Shown one piece after another: positions 1 to 8,434 of a stretch of DNA of 64,000 nucleotides. Under the pieces are notes generated by a model that ran no database searches, was not told where the DNA came from, and was given only the letters and a program-made list of their open reading frames with translations. The stretch's first letter is position 1. The number at the start of each line of letters is the position of its first letter. The translations under genes were made by a program, and so were the position numbers. The stretch covers positions 868,001 through 932,000 of the forward strand of contig JACKDX010000001.1 in assembly GCA_020633325.1 (NCBI GenBank), read 5' to 3'. Source of the stretch: Myxococcales bacterium. Lineage in GTDB: Bacteria > Myxococcota_A > Polyangia > Polyangiales > GCA-016699535.

Positions 1-546
1 GCGGTTGAGGATGTGTTCAGCATCAAGGGACGAGGGACAGTGGTGACGGGCCGCATCGAGCGAGGGATCATCAAGGTAGGGGATGAGGTAGAGATTTTGG
101 GGTTCACGGACCCGAAGAAGACGACGGTGACGGGTGTAGAGATGTTCCGCAAGCTCTTAGATCAGGGGCAAGCAGGGGACAACGTGGGCTGTCTGCTTAG
201 AGGGATTGAAAAGGACCAGGTGGAGCGAGGTCAGGTATTGGCGGCGCCCGGGAGCCTGAACACGCACAAGAAGTTTGAGGGCGAAGTGTACGTATTAAAG
301 AAGGAAGAGGGCGGCAGGCACAAGCCATTTTTCACGAACTACCGGCCGCAGTTTTACATGCGGACGACGGACGTGACCGGGACGATTGCTTTGCCGGACG
401 ATGTGAAGATGGTGATGCCGGGAGACAATGTGAAGATCACGGTGGAGCTCATCAGCGCCGTGGCGCTCGAAGACAAACAGCGTTTTGCGATTCGCGAAGG
501 TGGCCGCACGGTAGGTGCCGGCGTCGTCACCAAGATTTTGGAGTAG
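1..546 (+). CDS. tuf: Elongation factor Tu, C-terminal part (5' end outside window)
   Basis: EF-Tu delivers aminoacyl-tRNA to the ribosome as a GTP complex. Only domains 2 and 3 lie in the window. The frame is open from base 1, and the residues SIKGRGTVVTGRIERG early on are the hallmark start of domain 2. RPQFYMRTTDVTG and the ending FAIREGGRTVGAGVV are the conserved domain 3 segments. The G domain and start codon lie upstream of base 1. The gene is followed after 9 bases by rpmG, then tRNA-Trp, secE and nusG, a common order for one of the tuf copies in proteobacteria and relatives. Identification is secure; whether a second tuf copy exists cannot be seen. Confidence 0.97.
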   Translation, partial: AVEDVFSIKGRGTVVTGRIERGIIKVGDEVEILGFTDPKKTTVTGVEMFRKLLDQGQAGDNVGCLLRGIEKDQVERGQVLAAPGSLNTHKKFEGEVYVLKKEEGGRHKPFFTNYRPQFYMRTTDVTGTIALPDDVKMVMPGDNVKITVELISAVALEDKQRFAIREGGRTVGAGVVTKILE

Positions 547-555
547 TGGCAGCGT

Positions 556-708
556 TTGCGCGTAAAAATCACCCTAGTGTGTCACGAATGTCAGGCGCGC
601 AACTACAAGCGCACCAGGGTGAAGTTATCGGAAGGTCAGAAGGCCATCACATTGAAAAAGTACTGTCCCACATGCCAGCGACATACGGTGCACATAGAAT
701 CAAAGTAG
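556..708 (+). CDS. rpmG: 50S ribosomal protein L33 (zinc-ribbon type), 50 aa, TTG start
   Basis: L33 is a small protein of the large ribosomal subunit. Reading from the TTG at 556 gives a 50-residue protein beginning MRVKITLVCHECQARNYK and ending CPTCQRHTVHIESK, a full-length match in size and pattern to L33. Two pairs of cysteines (C-x2-C near residues 9-12 and C-x2-C near 37-40) mark it as the zinc-binding version. The TTG is chosen because it yields the standard MRVK start; no in-frame ATG exists upstream before the tuf stop. No strong ribosome binding site is visible, so it may be translated by coupling to tuf 9 bases upstream. A different, longer reading frame overlaps this stretch and is not the gene. 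Confidence 0.93.
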   Translation: MRVKITLVCHECQARNYKRTRVKLSEGQKAITLKKYCPTCQRHTVHIESK

Positions 709-730
709 CCCCCAGAGAAGAATACGCCTT

Positions 731-803
731 AGGCCAGTAGCTCTAACGGTAGAGCGGCGGATTCCAAATCCGAAGGTTGGGGGTTCGAATCCCTCCTGGC
801 CTG
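731..803 (+). tRNA. tRNA-Trp (anticodon CCA)
   Basis: A 73-base cloverleaf. The acceptor stem pairs AGGCCAG (731-737) with CTGGCCT (796-802), followed by discriminator G803. The D arm contains AGCTCTAACGGTAGAGC, the anticodon loop is TTCCAAA with anticodon CCA, and the T arm holds GGTTCGAATCC. The 3' CCA is not encoded. It lies between rpmG and secE, the usual place for tRNA-Trp in tuf-secE-nusG clusters. Confidence 0.97.
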
Positions 804-832
804 CAGCAGCGAAGGAACAATAGGAACAAGAT

Positions 833-1276
833 ATGGTCGACGATACACATACATCACCCGCGCTACCTGAATCTGCGGGCGGAGGCATCGGGCCGCGATC
901 CATGGGCATAGGGCGTTATGTTCAGTTCGCGTTCCTCGTTTTGGCGATTGTGGTTTTTTGGTTTTCCGACCGCCTGTTCGTCACCGTTTGGGCGTACTTT
1001 CAGGAGCCCGACGAACAAATGGCCTCGGCGCTGGCTGCTGTGACGGGGATAGTCACCGCGATTCTTCTGTACCGCACAGCCAAGGTGCGCAACATGGCCG
1101 ATGAAGTGGCGGTCGAGCTTGTGAGGGTCACCTGGCCCGATCGCAAAGAGACACGTTACGCCACATTGGTCGTGCTTATCGCGTCCGCCATTGCTGCCGT
1201 GCTGTTGGGGCTTGTGGATGCGATGTGGACGGCTGTGACCGACTTTATTTACACAGGGAGTGTGCCCATTGGGTGA
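833..1276 (+). CDS. secE: Preprotein translocase subunit SecE, 147 aa
   Basis: SecE is the essential clamp subunit of the SecYEG protein-conducting channel in the inner membrane. Three hydrophobic segments are visible at about residues 29-50, 64-80 and 109-130, so this is the three-helix form. The conserved cytoplasmic amphipathic helix and hinge (VELVRVTWPDRKET, residues 94-107) precede the last membrane helix, as in all SecE proteins. The ATG at 833 follows the purine-rich GAAGGAACAATAGGAACAAG. The 3' end overlaps the start of nusG by a few bases, the universal secE-nusG pairing. The N-terminus is acidic and unstructured. Confidence 0.95.
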   Translation: MVDDTHTSPALPESAGGGIGPRSMGIGRYVQFAFLVLAIVVFWFSDRLFVTVWAYFQEPDEQMASALAAVTGIVTAILLYRTAKVRNMADEVAVELVRVTWPDRKETRYATLVVLIASAIAAVLLGLVDAMWTAVTDFIYTGSVPIG

Positions 1277-1973
1277 CGAGCATACAACGCCGATTTCGAA
1301 TACCCCAGCCCCAGCTGGTGAGGCTGCGCCTGAGAGGAGCACTGAGGAAGTGTCCGTGGCGCAGGTGCCGGTGAGTTCGATTCATGAGGAGATCAGCGTC
1401 CCTAACGAACAGGGGCGCGAAGCTGGGTCTGAGGAGGACACTTCCCACATGAAGTGGTACGTCGTGCAGGCGTACTCGGGATACGAGACCAAAGTCATGG
1501 CCTCGCTTGAAGAGCGCATCAAGCAGGCGGGCATGACGAAGAGCTTTGGACAAATTTTGATTCCAAAGGAAAACATTCAAGATGCCCGAGGGGGCGCCAA
1601 AAAACTCACCACCCGCACGTTTTATCCTGGGTACATTTTCGTGCAGATGGAGCTCAACGACAAGACATGGTATTTGGTAAAGGACACCCCGCGCGTCAGT
1701 GGTTTCGTGGGTGGACGTTACCCAGCACCGGTTCCCGCCAGTGAAATCAATGCGATTGCGCAGCAGGTCGCTGAAGGCCAAGCCAAGCCCAAGCCGCGGG
1801 TGGTTTTTGAGGCGGGCGATCATGTGCGAGTGGTCGATGGTGCCTTTGCTAACTTCACGGGCTCAATCGAGGAAGTAAAGACGGACAAACAAAAGGTGAG
1901 GGTGCTTCTGTCCATTTTCGGACGGGCAACCCCTGTAGAGCTGGATTACATCCAGGTTGAGAAAACGGTATAG
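1269..1973 (+). CDS. nusG: Transcription antitermination/termination factor NusG with N-terminal extension
   Basis: NusG binds the RNA polymerase clamp and links it to Rho or the ribosome. The classic NusG protein starts at an internal ATG at 1449 with MKWYVVQAYSGYETKV, followed by the NGN domain (ending near FVGGRYPAPVPASE). A C-terminal KOW domain follows, with GDHVRVVDGAFANFTG. Upstream the frame stays open for about 60 more residues, rich in Glu, Pro, Ser and Thr. I chose the TTG at 1269 because AGGGAG (1255-1260) lies 8 bases before it; a GTG at 1260 is also in frame but would sit directly on that motif. A second good ribosome binding site precedes ATG 1449, so a short form of about 174 residues is possible and may be the main product. 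The 5' end overlaps secE, implying coupling. Confidence 0.88.
   Translation: MGDEHTTPISNTPAPAGEAAPERSTEEVSVAQVPVSSIHEEISVPNEQGREAGSEEDTSHMKWYVVQAYSGYETKVMASLEERIKQAGMTKSFGQILIPKENIQDARGGAKKLTTRTFYPGYIFVQMELNDKTWYLVKDTPRVSGFVGGRYPAPVPASEINAIAQQVAEGQAKPKPRVVFEAGDHVRVVDGAFANFTGSIEEVKTDKQKVRVLLSIFGRATPVELDYIQVEKTV
1432..1451 (+). promoter_or_regulatory. Internal Shine-Dalgarno and ATG of canonical NusG start
   Basis: AGGAGG at 1432-1437 lies 11 bases before the ATG at 1449 that begins the conserved NusG sequence MKWYVVQAY. The spacing is slightly long but the motif is perfect. It is direct sequence support for initiation at the canonical NusG start, inside a frame that is open further upstream. 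Confidence 0.5.
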
Positions 1974-1975
1974 GC

Positions 1976-2416
1976 ATGAAGAAAGTCATCGGTCAGATCA
2001 AACTCCAGCTGCCAGCCGGCAAGGCGAATCCTGCTCCCCCCGTGGGTCCTGCGCTCGGCCAGCATGGCGTGAATATCATGGGGTTTTGCAAGGAATTCAA
2101 CGCCAAAACTCAAAAGGACGGCGAGCTGATCATCCCAGTGGTCATCACCGTGTACTCGGATCGTTCTTTTAGCTTTATTACGAAGACGCCTCCTGCTGCG
2201 GTGTTGATCAAGCAGGAACTGGGCCTTGGGCTCGGTAAGAAGCCGGGCACGGGTTCGCCTCGGCCACACAAGGAGAAAGTGGGAAAAATCACCCAAGCCC
2301 AGCTCAGGAAGATTGCAGAACTTAAAATACAAGATATGAACGCTGCCTCGCTTGAGGCTGCCATTCAGACAATCGCAGGGACTGCCCGGTCCATGGGGGT
2401 CGACGTCGTCGAATAA
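1976..2416 (+). CDS. rplK: 50S ribosomal protein L11, 146 aa
   Basis: L11 forms the stalk base of the large subunit, where elongation factors, RelA and thiostrepton-class antibiotics act. The N-terminal domain carries the proline-rich switch segment KANPAPPVGPALGQHGVNIM. The C-terminal 23S rRNA-binding domain has FITKTPPAAVLIKQ and the ending AGTARSMGVDV. Length is typical. The start lies 2 bases after the nusG stop, and the ATG is preceded by GGTATAGGC with little SD character, so coupling to nusG is likely. It precedes rplA as in nearly all bacteria. Confidence 0.97.
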   Translation: MKKVIGQIKLQLPAGKANPAPPVGPALGQHGVNIMGFCKEFNAKTQKDGELIIPVVITVYSDRSFSFITKTPPAAVLIKQELGLGLGKKPGTGSPRPHKEKVGKITQAQLRKIAELKIQDMNAASLEAAIQTIAGTARSMGVDVVE

Positions 2417-2421
2417 AATTA

Positions 2422-2437
2422 CCACCCCCGAGGGTGG
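2422..2437 (+). other. Small hairpin in the rplK-rplA spacer
   Basis: CCACCC (2422-2427) and GGGTGG (2432-2437) form a perfect 6-bp stem with a CCGA loop. It is immediately followed by GGAGGTGAT, a near-perfect anti-SD complement. No T run follows, so it is not an intrinsic terminator. It could tune initiation of rplA; that role is inference only. Confidence 0.45.
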
Positions 2438-2470
2438 GAGGTGATGCGAATCACCGTGATGGAGAGAGCT

Positions 2471-3175
2471 ATGAAAACAGGAAAAAAGAGAAAGCAAGCG
2501 CTTGCGGCAGTCAACCCGGACGCCCGTTATTCTGCTAGTGCGGCGTGCGATATGGTGAAGACATCGGCCTCTTTTGCACGGTTTGACGAGAGCGTGGATG
2601 TGGCCGTTCGGCTCGGAGTCGACCCCAAGCATGCCGATCAAATGGTCCGAGGCGCGTTGGTACTGCCGCATGGCACTGGCAAGAGCGTTCGGGTGCTGGT
2701 GTTTGCCAAGGGCGAAAAGGTGAAAGAAGCCGAGGAAGCGGGTGCTGACATTGTGGGCGCCGACGAACTCGTGGCTAAGGTGAGCGAGGGCTTTTTGGAC
2801 TTCGATACCGTCGTGGCAACGCCCGATATGATGGGGCAGGTTGGCCGCTTAGGGAAAGTCCTGGGCCCGCGTGGGTTGATGCCCAATCCCAAGGTGGGGA
2901 CTGTCACCATGGATATATCTAAGGCGGTGCGCGAGGCCAAGGCGGGTAAGATAGAGTTTCGCGTGGAGAAGGCGGGCATCATTCATGCGCCCATCGGCAA
3001 GAAGTCGTTCGCATCCGAAGCGCTTCAGGAGAACTTGAAAGCACTGCTCAACGCCATCCTCAAGGCCAAGCCACCGGCCGCCAAAGGCACGTATCTAAAG
3101 AGCATTACGCTAAGTTCCACCATGGGAGCGGGCATAAGGCTCGATCCTGCGACCATTGATGCGGAGGCGCCATGA
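2471..3175 (+). CDS. rplA: 50S ribosomal protein L1, 234 aa
   Basis: L1 binds 23S rRNA at the mobile L1 stalk that guides E-site tRNA, and in many bacteria represses its own operon by binding mRNA. The sequence shows the family hallmarks ASFARFDESVDVAVRLGVDP, VLGPRGLMPNPKVGTVT and KAGKIEFRVEKAGIIHAPIGK. The ATG at 2471 (MKTGKKRKQAL) is chosen because GGAGAGA at 2461-2467 precedes it by about 6 bases and because it gives the usual length of about 230-235 residues. In-frame starts at 2441 to 2459 are possible and lie just after a strong SD-like GGAGGTGAT. The stop overlaps the rplJ start as ATGA. Confidence 0.95.
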   Translation: MKTGKKRKQALAAVNPDARYSASAACDMVKTSASFARFDESVDVAVRLGVDPKHADQMVRGALVLPHGTGKSVRVLVFAKGEKVKEAEEAGADIVGADELVAKVSEGFLDFDTVVATPDMMGQVGRLGKVLGPRGLMPNPKVGTVTMDISKAVREAKAGKIEFRVEKAGIIHAPIGKKSFASEALQENLKALLNAILKAKPPAAKGTYLKSITLSSTMGAGIRLDPATIDAEAP

Positions 3176-3726
3176 ATGCGATAAGCACACACAAAGAAGC
3201 GCAAGCGAAAGCGCTTCGCGAGCGCTTTGATCGCGCAACGGCATCGGTGTTGGTGGACTTTGTCGGTCTCGATGTGGGGACCATCACGGCATTGAGAGCT
3301 GAGCTGCGCAAGGTGGGGGTAGATTACGCTGTCGTAAAAAACACCCTCGTGGAAAAGGCTCTGCTAGGCACGCCGTTTGAAGACAATCAAGAATTCAAAA
3401 CCCATCTCAAAGGTCCGACCGCAGTGGCTTGGTCTTATGAGGATCCGTCGGCAGCGGCCAAAGCGATTAAGGCCTTTTTTAAGGGCGCGGACGACGACAA
3501 GAAACTGACAGTCAAATGCGCGATTATGGACAGTCAGGTGCTTTCCGCCGCGCGCGTTGAAGGCGAGTTGGCGAATTTGCCAAGCAAAGACGAGTTACGT
3601 GCCATGTTGCTTTCCACCTTGATGGCAGGGCCAAGCAATCTGGTGCGTCAGCTAACGGCCGCAGGACAGCAGCTAACCTATGCACTGAGTGCGCGCGAGC
3701 GTTCACTCGGTGCTGATCAAGCCTAA
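3172..3726 (+). CDS. rplJ: 50S ribosomal protein L10, 184 aa
   Basis: L10 anchors the L7/L12 dimers of the ribosomal stalk. The N-terminal rRNA-binding domain is recognisable in SVLVDFVGLDVGTITALRAELRKVGVDYAVVKNTL and in HLKGPTAVAWSYEDPSAAAK. The C-terminal helix that binds L7/L12 follows around residues 145-175. The ATG overlaps the rplA stop by 4 bases (ATGA at 3172-3175), so translation is probably coupled. The C-terminus is slightly longer than in E. coli, as in many relatives. Confidence 0.95.
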   Translation: MNAISTHKEAQAKALRERFDRATASVLVDFVGLDVGTITALRAELRKVGVDYAVVKNTLVEKALLGTPFEDNQEFKTHLKGPTAVAWSYEDPSAAAKAIKAFFKGADDDKKLTVKCAIMDSQVLSAARVEGELANLPSKDELRAMLLSTLMAGPSNLVRQLTAAGQQLTYALSARERSLGADQA

Positions 3727-3745
3727 ACATTAAGTGGAGAAGACA

Positions 3746-4123
3746 ATGGCAAACATGACACAGGAGAAAATGGTAGAAGAGCTTAGCAACTGGACGGTGA
3801 TGGAAGTCGCCAGCTTGGTGAAGGCTCTTGAGGAAAAATGGGGCGTCAGTGCCGCTCCGGTGGCCGTCGCAGGCGGAGCTGCGCCAGCAGCTGCGGCGCC
3901 GGTAGAGGAGCAAACGGAGTTTTCCGTGGAGCTGACGGCTGCTGGTGACAAGAAAATCAATGTCATTAAGGCGGTGCGTGAGATCACCAATCTCGGCCTA
4001 GCGGACGCAAAGAACGTCGTTGAGGGCGCGCCCAAGATGATAAAAGAGAGCGTCTCTAAGCAAGAGGCGGAAGAAATCAAGAAGAAGCTTGAGGAGGCAG
4101 GGGCGAAGGTCACCGTCAAGTGA
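3746..4123 (+). CDS. rplL: 50S ribosomal protein L7/L12, 125 aa
   Basis: L7/L12 is the multicopy stalk protein that recruits translational GTPases. It shows the standard layout: an N-terminal dimerisation helix pair (residues 1-35), an Ala/Pro-rich hinge (AVAGGAAPAAAAPVEEQ, about 41-57) and a globular C-terminal domain with KINVIKAVREITNLGLADAK and KKLEEAGAKVTVK. The ATG at 3746 has GTGGAGA at about 3734-3740 as ribosome binding site, 5 bases upstream. It is followed by a roughly 160-base spacer with a strong hairpin before rpoB. Confidence 0.97.
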   Translation: MANMTQEKMVEELSNWTVMEVASLVKALEEKWGVSAAPVAVAGGAAPAAAAPVEEQTEFSVELTAAGDKKINVIKAVREITNLGLADAKNVVEGAPKMIKESVSKQEAEEIKKKLEEAGAKVTVK

Positions 4124-4183
4124 TTGTAGCTCGCTGTCCACTCTCCTTGACGAGCACTCCGTCTCAGTGTGTTTCGATACAAG

Positions 4184-4220
4184 TGCAGCAACGACCCTTT
4201 GGCCGAGGGACGTTGCTGCG
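4184..4220 (+). terminator. Strong hairpin in the rplL-rpoB spacer (attenuator or RNase III site candidate)
   Basis: GCAGCAACG (4185-4193) pairs perfectly with CGTTGCTGC (4211-4219). After one A-A mismatch the stem continues with CCCT/AGGG around the loop TTGGCCG, and T4184-G4220 can wobble outside. The stem therefore has about 13 pairs. There is no immediate T run; a short TTTT begins about 14 bases later. In E. coli the rplL-rpoB spacer contains a partial attenuator and an RNase III cleavage site that reduce rpoBC expression relative to the ribosomal proteins. The position here is the same, so an analogous role is inferred. Confidence 0.55.
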
Positions 4221-4282
4221 GTGTGTCCGTTCGCTTTTGGCCGTTGGTATTGTTGAGTTTAGCTACTAAGGAGCCTTAATTC

Positions 4283-7200
4283 ATGGCGTCTGTTATTCAA
4301 ACGAACTTTAGAATCCGGCACAGTTTTGGGAAAATTCGACAGATTATCGATATTCCCAACCTCATTGCCATCCAGAAACGATCGTACGAGAAGTTTCTGC
4401 AACTCAATGTGCCGCCCCAGGAGCGTGAAGAGGTCGGTCTTCAAGGCGTTTTTAGAAGCGTTTTTCCCATTAGGGACTTTAATGGTACGAGCGAACTCGT
4501 TTTCGTGAGCTACACGCTCGAGCGCCCCAAGTACGATGTCGATGAGTGTCGACAGCGCGGCATGACCTATGCGGCGCCGATCAAGGTCACCATTCAGCTG
4601 ATACTTTACGACACTGCAGTTGAAGGGCAGGAGAGGCCCGTCCGCGACATCAAGGAGCAAGAAGTCTATTTCGGCGAAATTCCGCTGATGACAGACAACG
4701 GAACCTTTATCATCAATGGGACCGAGCGTGTGATTGTGAGCCAGCTTCACCGTAGCCCAGGTGTCTTTTTCGATCATGATCGCGGCAAGACGCACTCCTC
4801 CGGGAAGTTTCTCTATCAGGCTCGCGTGATTCCGTATCGCGGCTCATGGTTGGATTTTGAGTTCGATCCCAAAGATCACATTTACGTGCGTATCGATCGG
4901 CGAAGGAAGATCCCCGCGACGGTGCTGCTCAAAGCGCTTGGATATTCGGTTCAACAGTTGTTGGATTACTACTACGACACCGAAACAATTTTTCTCGAGA
5001 CGGGCAAGAAGGTGTCCAAGTCGATCGAGTATGATTTGTTGTCTGGCCAGCGATCCACACGTGATATCAAGGTGGACAATGAGGTCGTCGTCCGGAAAAA
5101 TCGTAAGTTTACTCGTTCTGCCATTCGTAAACTCAAAGAGGCCAATCTCGATCGGCTTCCCATGGATGTGGCCGAACTTCTCGGCAAAGTAAGCGCAGCG
5201 GACGTTATCGATCCTGAGACCGGCGAAGTGCTTCTGGGAGTCAATGAGGCATTGACAGAAGAAAAGTTTGAGGCTTTGCGGAAGGCAAAGATCAAGTCTT
5301 TCAAGGTTTTGTTTATCGACGGTTTGAACGTGGGGAGTTACCTCCGCGACACACTGAACATGGACAAAGTTGCGGTTCAGGAAGACGCCATTCTCGAGAT
5401 CTATAAGCGCCTACGTCCAGGCGATCCACCGGCTTTGGAAACCGCACGTAACTTGTTTAACAACCTGTTTTTTAATCCAGAGCGTTACGATTTGTCGCGC
5501 GTAGGACGGCTCAAGCTCAACTATAAATTTTACAAAGAAGGAGACGAAAAGCCAGCCATCGATCTGGGTGTGCTGACGCCTCTCGATATTCTTCATACCG
5601 TAAAGCATCTAATAGAGCTTAAAAACGGCCGCGGCATGGTCGATGACATTGACCATTTGGGTAATCGCCGCGTGCGTGCCGTCGGGGAGCTCATGGAGAA
5701 TCAATACCGTATTGGTTTGGTGCGCATGGAGCGCGCCATCCGGGAGCGGATGAGTATGTCTCAAGAGCTTGAGACGCTCATGCCGCACGATCTCATTAAT
5801 GCCAAGCCTGTTAGTGCGGTGGTAAAAGAGTACTTTGGCTCAAGCCAGCTTTCGCAGTTCATGGATCAAACAAACCCTTTGAGCGAGGTGACCCACAAAC
5901 GGCGCCTCTCAGCCCTGGGTCCAGGTGGTTTGACACGCGAGCGCGCTGGCTTTGAGGTTCGGGATGTCCATCCCACCCATTATGGCCGCATTTGTCCCGT
6001 CGAAACGCCGGAAGGTCCCAATATCGGTTTGATCGCATCACTGTCGACCTACGCGCGCGTGAACGAATATGGGTTCGTCGAGACCCCCTATCGCGCGGTC
6101 AAAGAGGGAAAAGTAAGCGAAGAGGTTCGCTGGTTTAGCGCGCTCGAAGAAGAGGGTAACTACATCGCTCAGGCCAACGCCGAGGTTGATGCAAAAACCG
6201 GCAAGCTGATCAACAATCTGGTGAGCGCACGTTACAATGGTGAGTTTGTTATGGTTCCTCCAGAACAAATCACCTTGATGGACGTCTCTCCGAACCAGTT
6301 GGTGTCGGTAGCAGCATCCCTGATTCCGTTCTTGGAGCATGACGATGCCAATCGCGCACTCATGGGCTCTAACATGCAGAGGCAGGCGGTACCTTTGATT
6401 GAAACCCACGCACCCCTTGTGGGCACCGGTCTGGAGAGCCGCGTGGCGCGTGATTCGGGTGTGTGTGCCGTTGCGCGGCGGGACGGTGTGGTGGATTCCG
6501 CCGATGCCTCTCGCATCGTAGTACGGGTCGAGGGTGAGGGCGGAGAGTTCCCGGACATCTATCGCTTACAGAAGTTTCAGCGTTCCAACCAAAACACCTG
6601 TTACAATCAAAAGCCCATCGTCCGTCCGGGCGACAAGGTAAAGGTGGGCGATGTGCTGGCCGATGGTCCCGCGTGTGATCGTGGCGAGCTGGCGTTGGGG
6701 CAGAACGTGGTGGTGGCGTTCATGCCGTGGGGCGGATACAATTTCGAGGATTCCATCCTGATCTCAGAGAGACTGGTGAAGGACGATGTCTATACGTCCG
6801 TGCACATCGAGGAGTTCGAGTGCGTGGCTCGGGACACCAAACTCGGGAAAGAAGAAATCACCCGCGACATCCCCAACGTCGGTGAAGAAGCCCTAAAAGA
6901 CCTCGACGAATCCGGCATTATTCGCATCGGGGCCGAAGTAGGCCCGGGAGATGTTCTGGTGGGGAAGGTCACCCCCAAGGGCGAAACTCAGCTTTCTCCT
7001 GAAGAGAAGCTCTTGCGTGCCATTTTTGGTGAGAAAGCGGGGGATGTGCGCGATAGCTCCCTGCGCGTTCCACCCGGGGTGGGCGGCATTGTCATCAACG
7101 CGCGCGTCTTTTCGCGCAAGGGGACGGAAAAAGACGATCGCACGCGGACCATAGAAGAGCTTGAGCGACAGAAGCTTGAAAAAGATATGGCCGATGAGAT

Positions 7201-8431
7201 CAAAATCATTCGCACGTCGGCGCACGCGCGACTCAAGAAGCTCCTGATAGGGAAAACCACGACGGGAAAGCTTGTGGATGACAAAGGCAAAGTCCTCATT
7301 GCCAAGGGAGTCAAACTTACAGAGGAAGAATTAAACGGAGCGCCCCTTCGGCATTGGAAACACATTGAGATCGATAAGGGTCAGGACCGTATCGAACGCA
7401 TTCTCAATCAACTTGAGGAGCAGATAGCGGCCATTGAGAGTATCGGCAAAGAAAAGATCGAAAAATTGTCGAGAGGCGATGAATTGCCGCCCGGCGTTAT
7501 AAAAATGGTGAAGGTGTATATCGCCATCAAACGCAAGCTGCAGGTGGGGGACAAGATGGCAGGCCGCCACGGCAACAAGGGCGTGGTCAGTCGTATTTTG
7601 CCCGAAGAAGACATGCCTTACCTAGAGAACGGCACCCCCGTTGACATTGTCCTCAATCCGCTCGGCGTTCCCAGTCGTATGAATGTGGGTCAAATACTCG
7701 AAGCCCATTTGGGGTGGGCTGGATACCTTTTGGGTAAGAAGATCGACAATATGCTCAACGAGTCAGGTGTCACCCCGGAGCGTGCCCGGGAACAAATGAC
7801 AAAGCTCCTCAAGCGTGGGCCAGCAAGAGAGCTGTTGGAAAGTTTGCCAGACAAGGAAGTGCTTAAGCTGGCCTCCAAGTTTGCAGAAGGCTTTTATTTT
7901 GCAACCCACGTATTTGACGGCGCCAATGAAGCGGAAATACGAGACGAGCTAGCCTTCGCGGGGGCCGCTACCAATGGCCAGAGCGTGCTTTTTGACGGCC
8001 GGTCAGGAGAGGCGTTTGATGAGGACGTGACCGTAGGGATTATGTATATGTTAAAACTCCACCATTTGGTGGATGACAAGATACATGCCCGCAGTATCGG
8101 GCCGTACTCTCTGGTGACTCAACAGCCTTTGGGCGGCAAGGCGCAGTTTGGCGGCCAGCGCTTGGGGGAGATGGAAGTCTGGGCGATGGAGGCATACGGC
8201 GCTGCGTATGCCTTGCAGGAATTTCTGACGGTCAAATCGGACGATGTGCAAGGGCGCACCCGCATGTATGAAGCAATCGTCAAGGGGGAGCACTCGCTTG
8301 AAGCGGGGGTTCCCGAGAGCTTCAATGTGTTGGTGAAAGAGCTACAGGCACTGTGTCTCAATGTCGAGCTAATGGAGCAAAGCGTGGCTATGGAGAAGAT
8401 GGATAAAACGTTCGTGTCGGAGGAGGGCTAA
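4283..8431 (+). CDS. rpoB: DNA-directed RNA polymerase subunit beta, 1382 aa
   Basis: RpoB forms half of the catalytic cleft of RNA polymerase. It is complete, starting with MASVIQTNFRIRHSFGKI after AAGGAG at 4268-4273 (9-base spacing). The rifampicin-binding region around residues 517-560 reads FGSSQLSQFMDQTNPLSEV, HKRRLSALGPGGL and the downstream VETPEGPNIGLI, with residues typical of rifampicin-sensitive enzymes. Later conserved blocks include NVVVAFMPWGGYNFEDSI, KVTPKGETQLSPEEKL, GDKMAGRHGNKGVVS and the C-terminal GGKAQFGGQRLGEMEVWA. The length fits a proteobacterial-type beta subunit with the usual lineage insertions. rpoC starts 3 bases after its stop. Confidence 0.98.
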   Translation: MASVIQTNFRIRHSFGKIRQIIDIPNLIAIQKRSYEKFLQLNVPPQEREEVGLQGVFRSVFPIRDFNGTSELVFVSYTLERPKYDVDECRQRGMTYAAPIKVTIQLILYDTAVEGQERPVRDIKEQEVYFGEIPLMTDNGTFIINGTERVIVSQLHRSPGVFFDHDRGKTHSSGKFLYQARVIPYRGSWLDFEFDPKDHIYVRIDRRRKIPATVLLKALGYSVQQLLDYYYDTETIFLETGKKVSKSIEYDLLSGQRSTRDIKVDNEVVVRKNRKFTRSAIRKLKEANLDRLPMDVAELLGKVSAADVIDPETGEVLLGVNEALTEEKFEALRKAKIKSFKVLFIDGLNVGSYLRDTLNMDKVAVQEDAILEIYKRLRPGDPPALETARNLFNNLFFNPERYDLSRVGRLKLNYKFYKEGDEKPAIDLGVLTPLDILHTVKHLIELKNGRGMVDDIDHLGNRRVRAVGELMENQYRIGLVRMERAIRERMSMSQELETLMPHDLINAKPVSAVVKEYFGSSQLSQFMDQTNPLSEVTHKRRLSALGPGGLTRERAGFEVRDVHPTHYGRICPVETPEGPNIGLIASLSTYARVNEYGFVETPYRAVKEGKVSEEVRWFSALEEEGNYIAQANAEVDAKTGKLINNLVSARYNGEFVMVPPEQITLMDVSPNQLVSVAASLIPFLEHDDANRALMGSNMQRQAVPLIETHAPLVGTGLESRVARDSGVCAVARRDGVVDSADASRIVVRVEGEGGEFPDIYRLQKFQRSNQNTCYNQKPIVRPGDKVKVGDVLADGPACDRGELALGQNVVVAFMPWGGYNFEDSILISERLVKDDVYTSVHIEEFECVARDTKLGKEEITRDIPNVGEEALKDLDESGIIRIGAEVGPGDVLVGKVTPKGETQLSPEEKLLRAIFGEKAGDVRDSSLRVPPGVGGIVINARVFSRKGTEKDDRTRTIEELERQKLEKDMADEIKIIRTSAHARLKKLLIGKTTTGKLVDDKGKVLIAKGVKLTEEELNGAPLRHWKHIEIDKGQDRIERILNQLEEQIAAIESIGKEKIEKLSRGDELPPGVIKMVKVYIAIKRKLQVGDKMAGRHGNKGVVSRILPEEDMPYLENGTPVDIVLNPLGVPSRMNVGQILEAHLGWAGYLLGKKIDNMLNESGVTPERAREQMTKLLKRGPARELLESLPDKEVLKLASKFAEGFYFATHVFDGANEAEIRDELAFAGAATNGQSVLFDGRSGEAFDEDVTVGIMYMLKLHHLVDDKIHARSIGPYSLVTQQPLGGKAQFGGQRLGEMEVWAMEAYGAAYALQEFLTVKSDDVQGRTRMYEAIVKGEHSLEAGVPESFNVLVKELQALCLNVELMEQSVAMEKMDKTFVSEEG

Positions 8432-8434
8432 CCC

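Noticed and set aside
1946..2671. Minus-strand 241-codon frame across rplK and rplA
   Set aside because: Antisense to two highly conserved ribosomal protein genes.
5830..6030. Possible rifampicin-resistance substitutions in RpoB
   Set aside because: The visible residues in the rifampicin-binding region match the common sensitive sequence.
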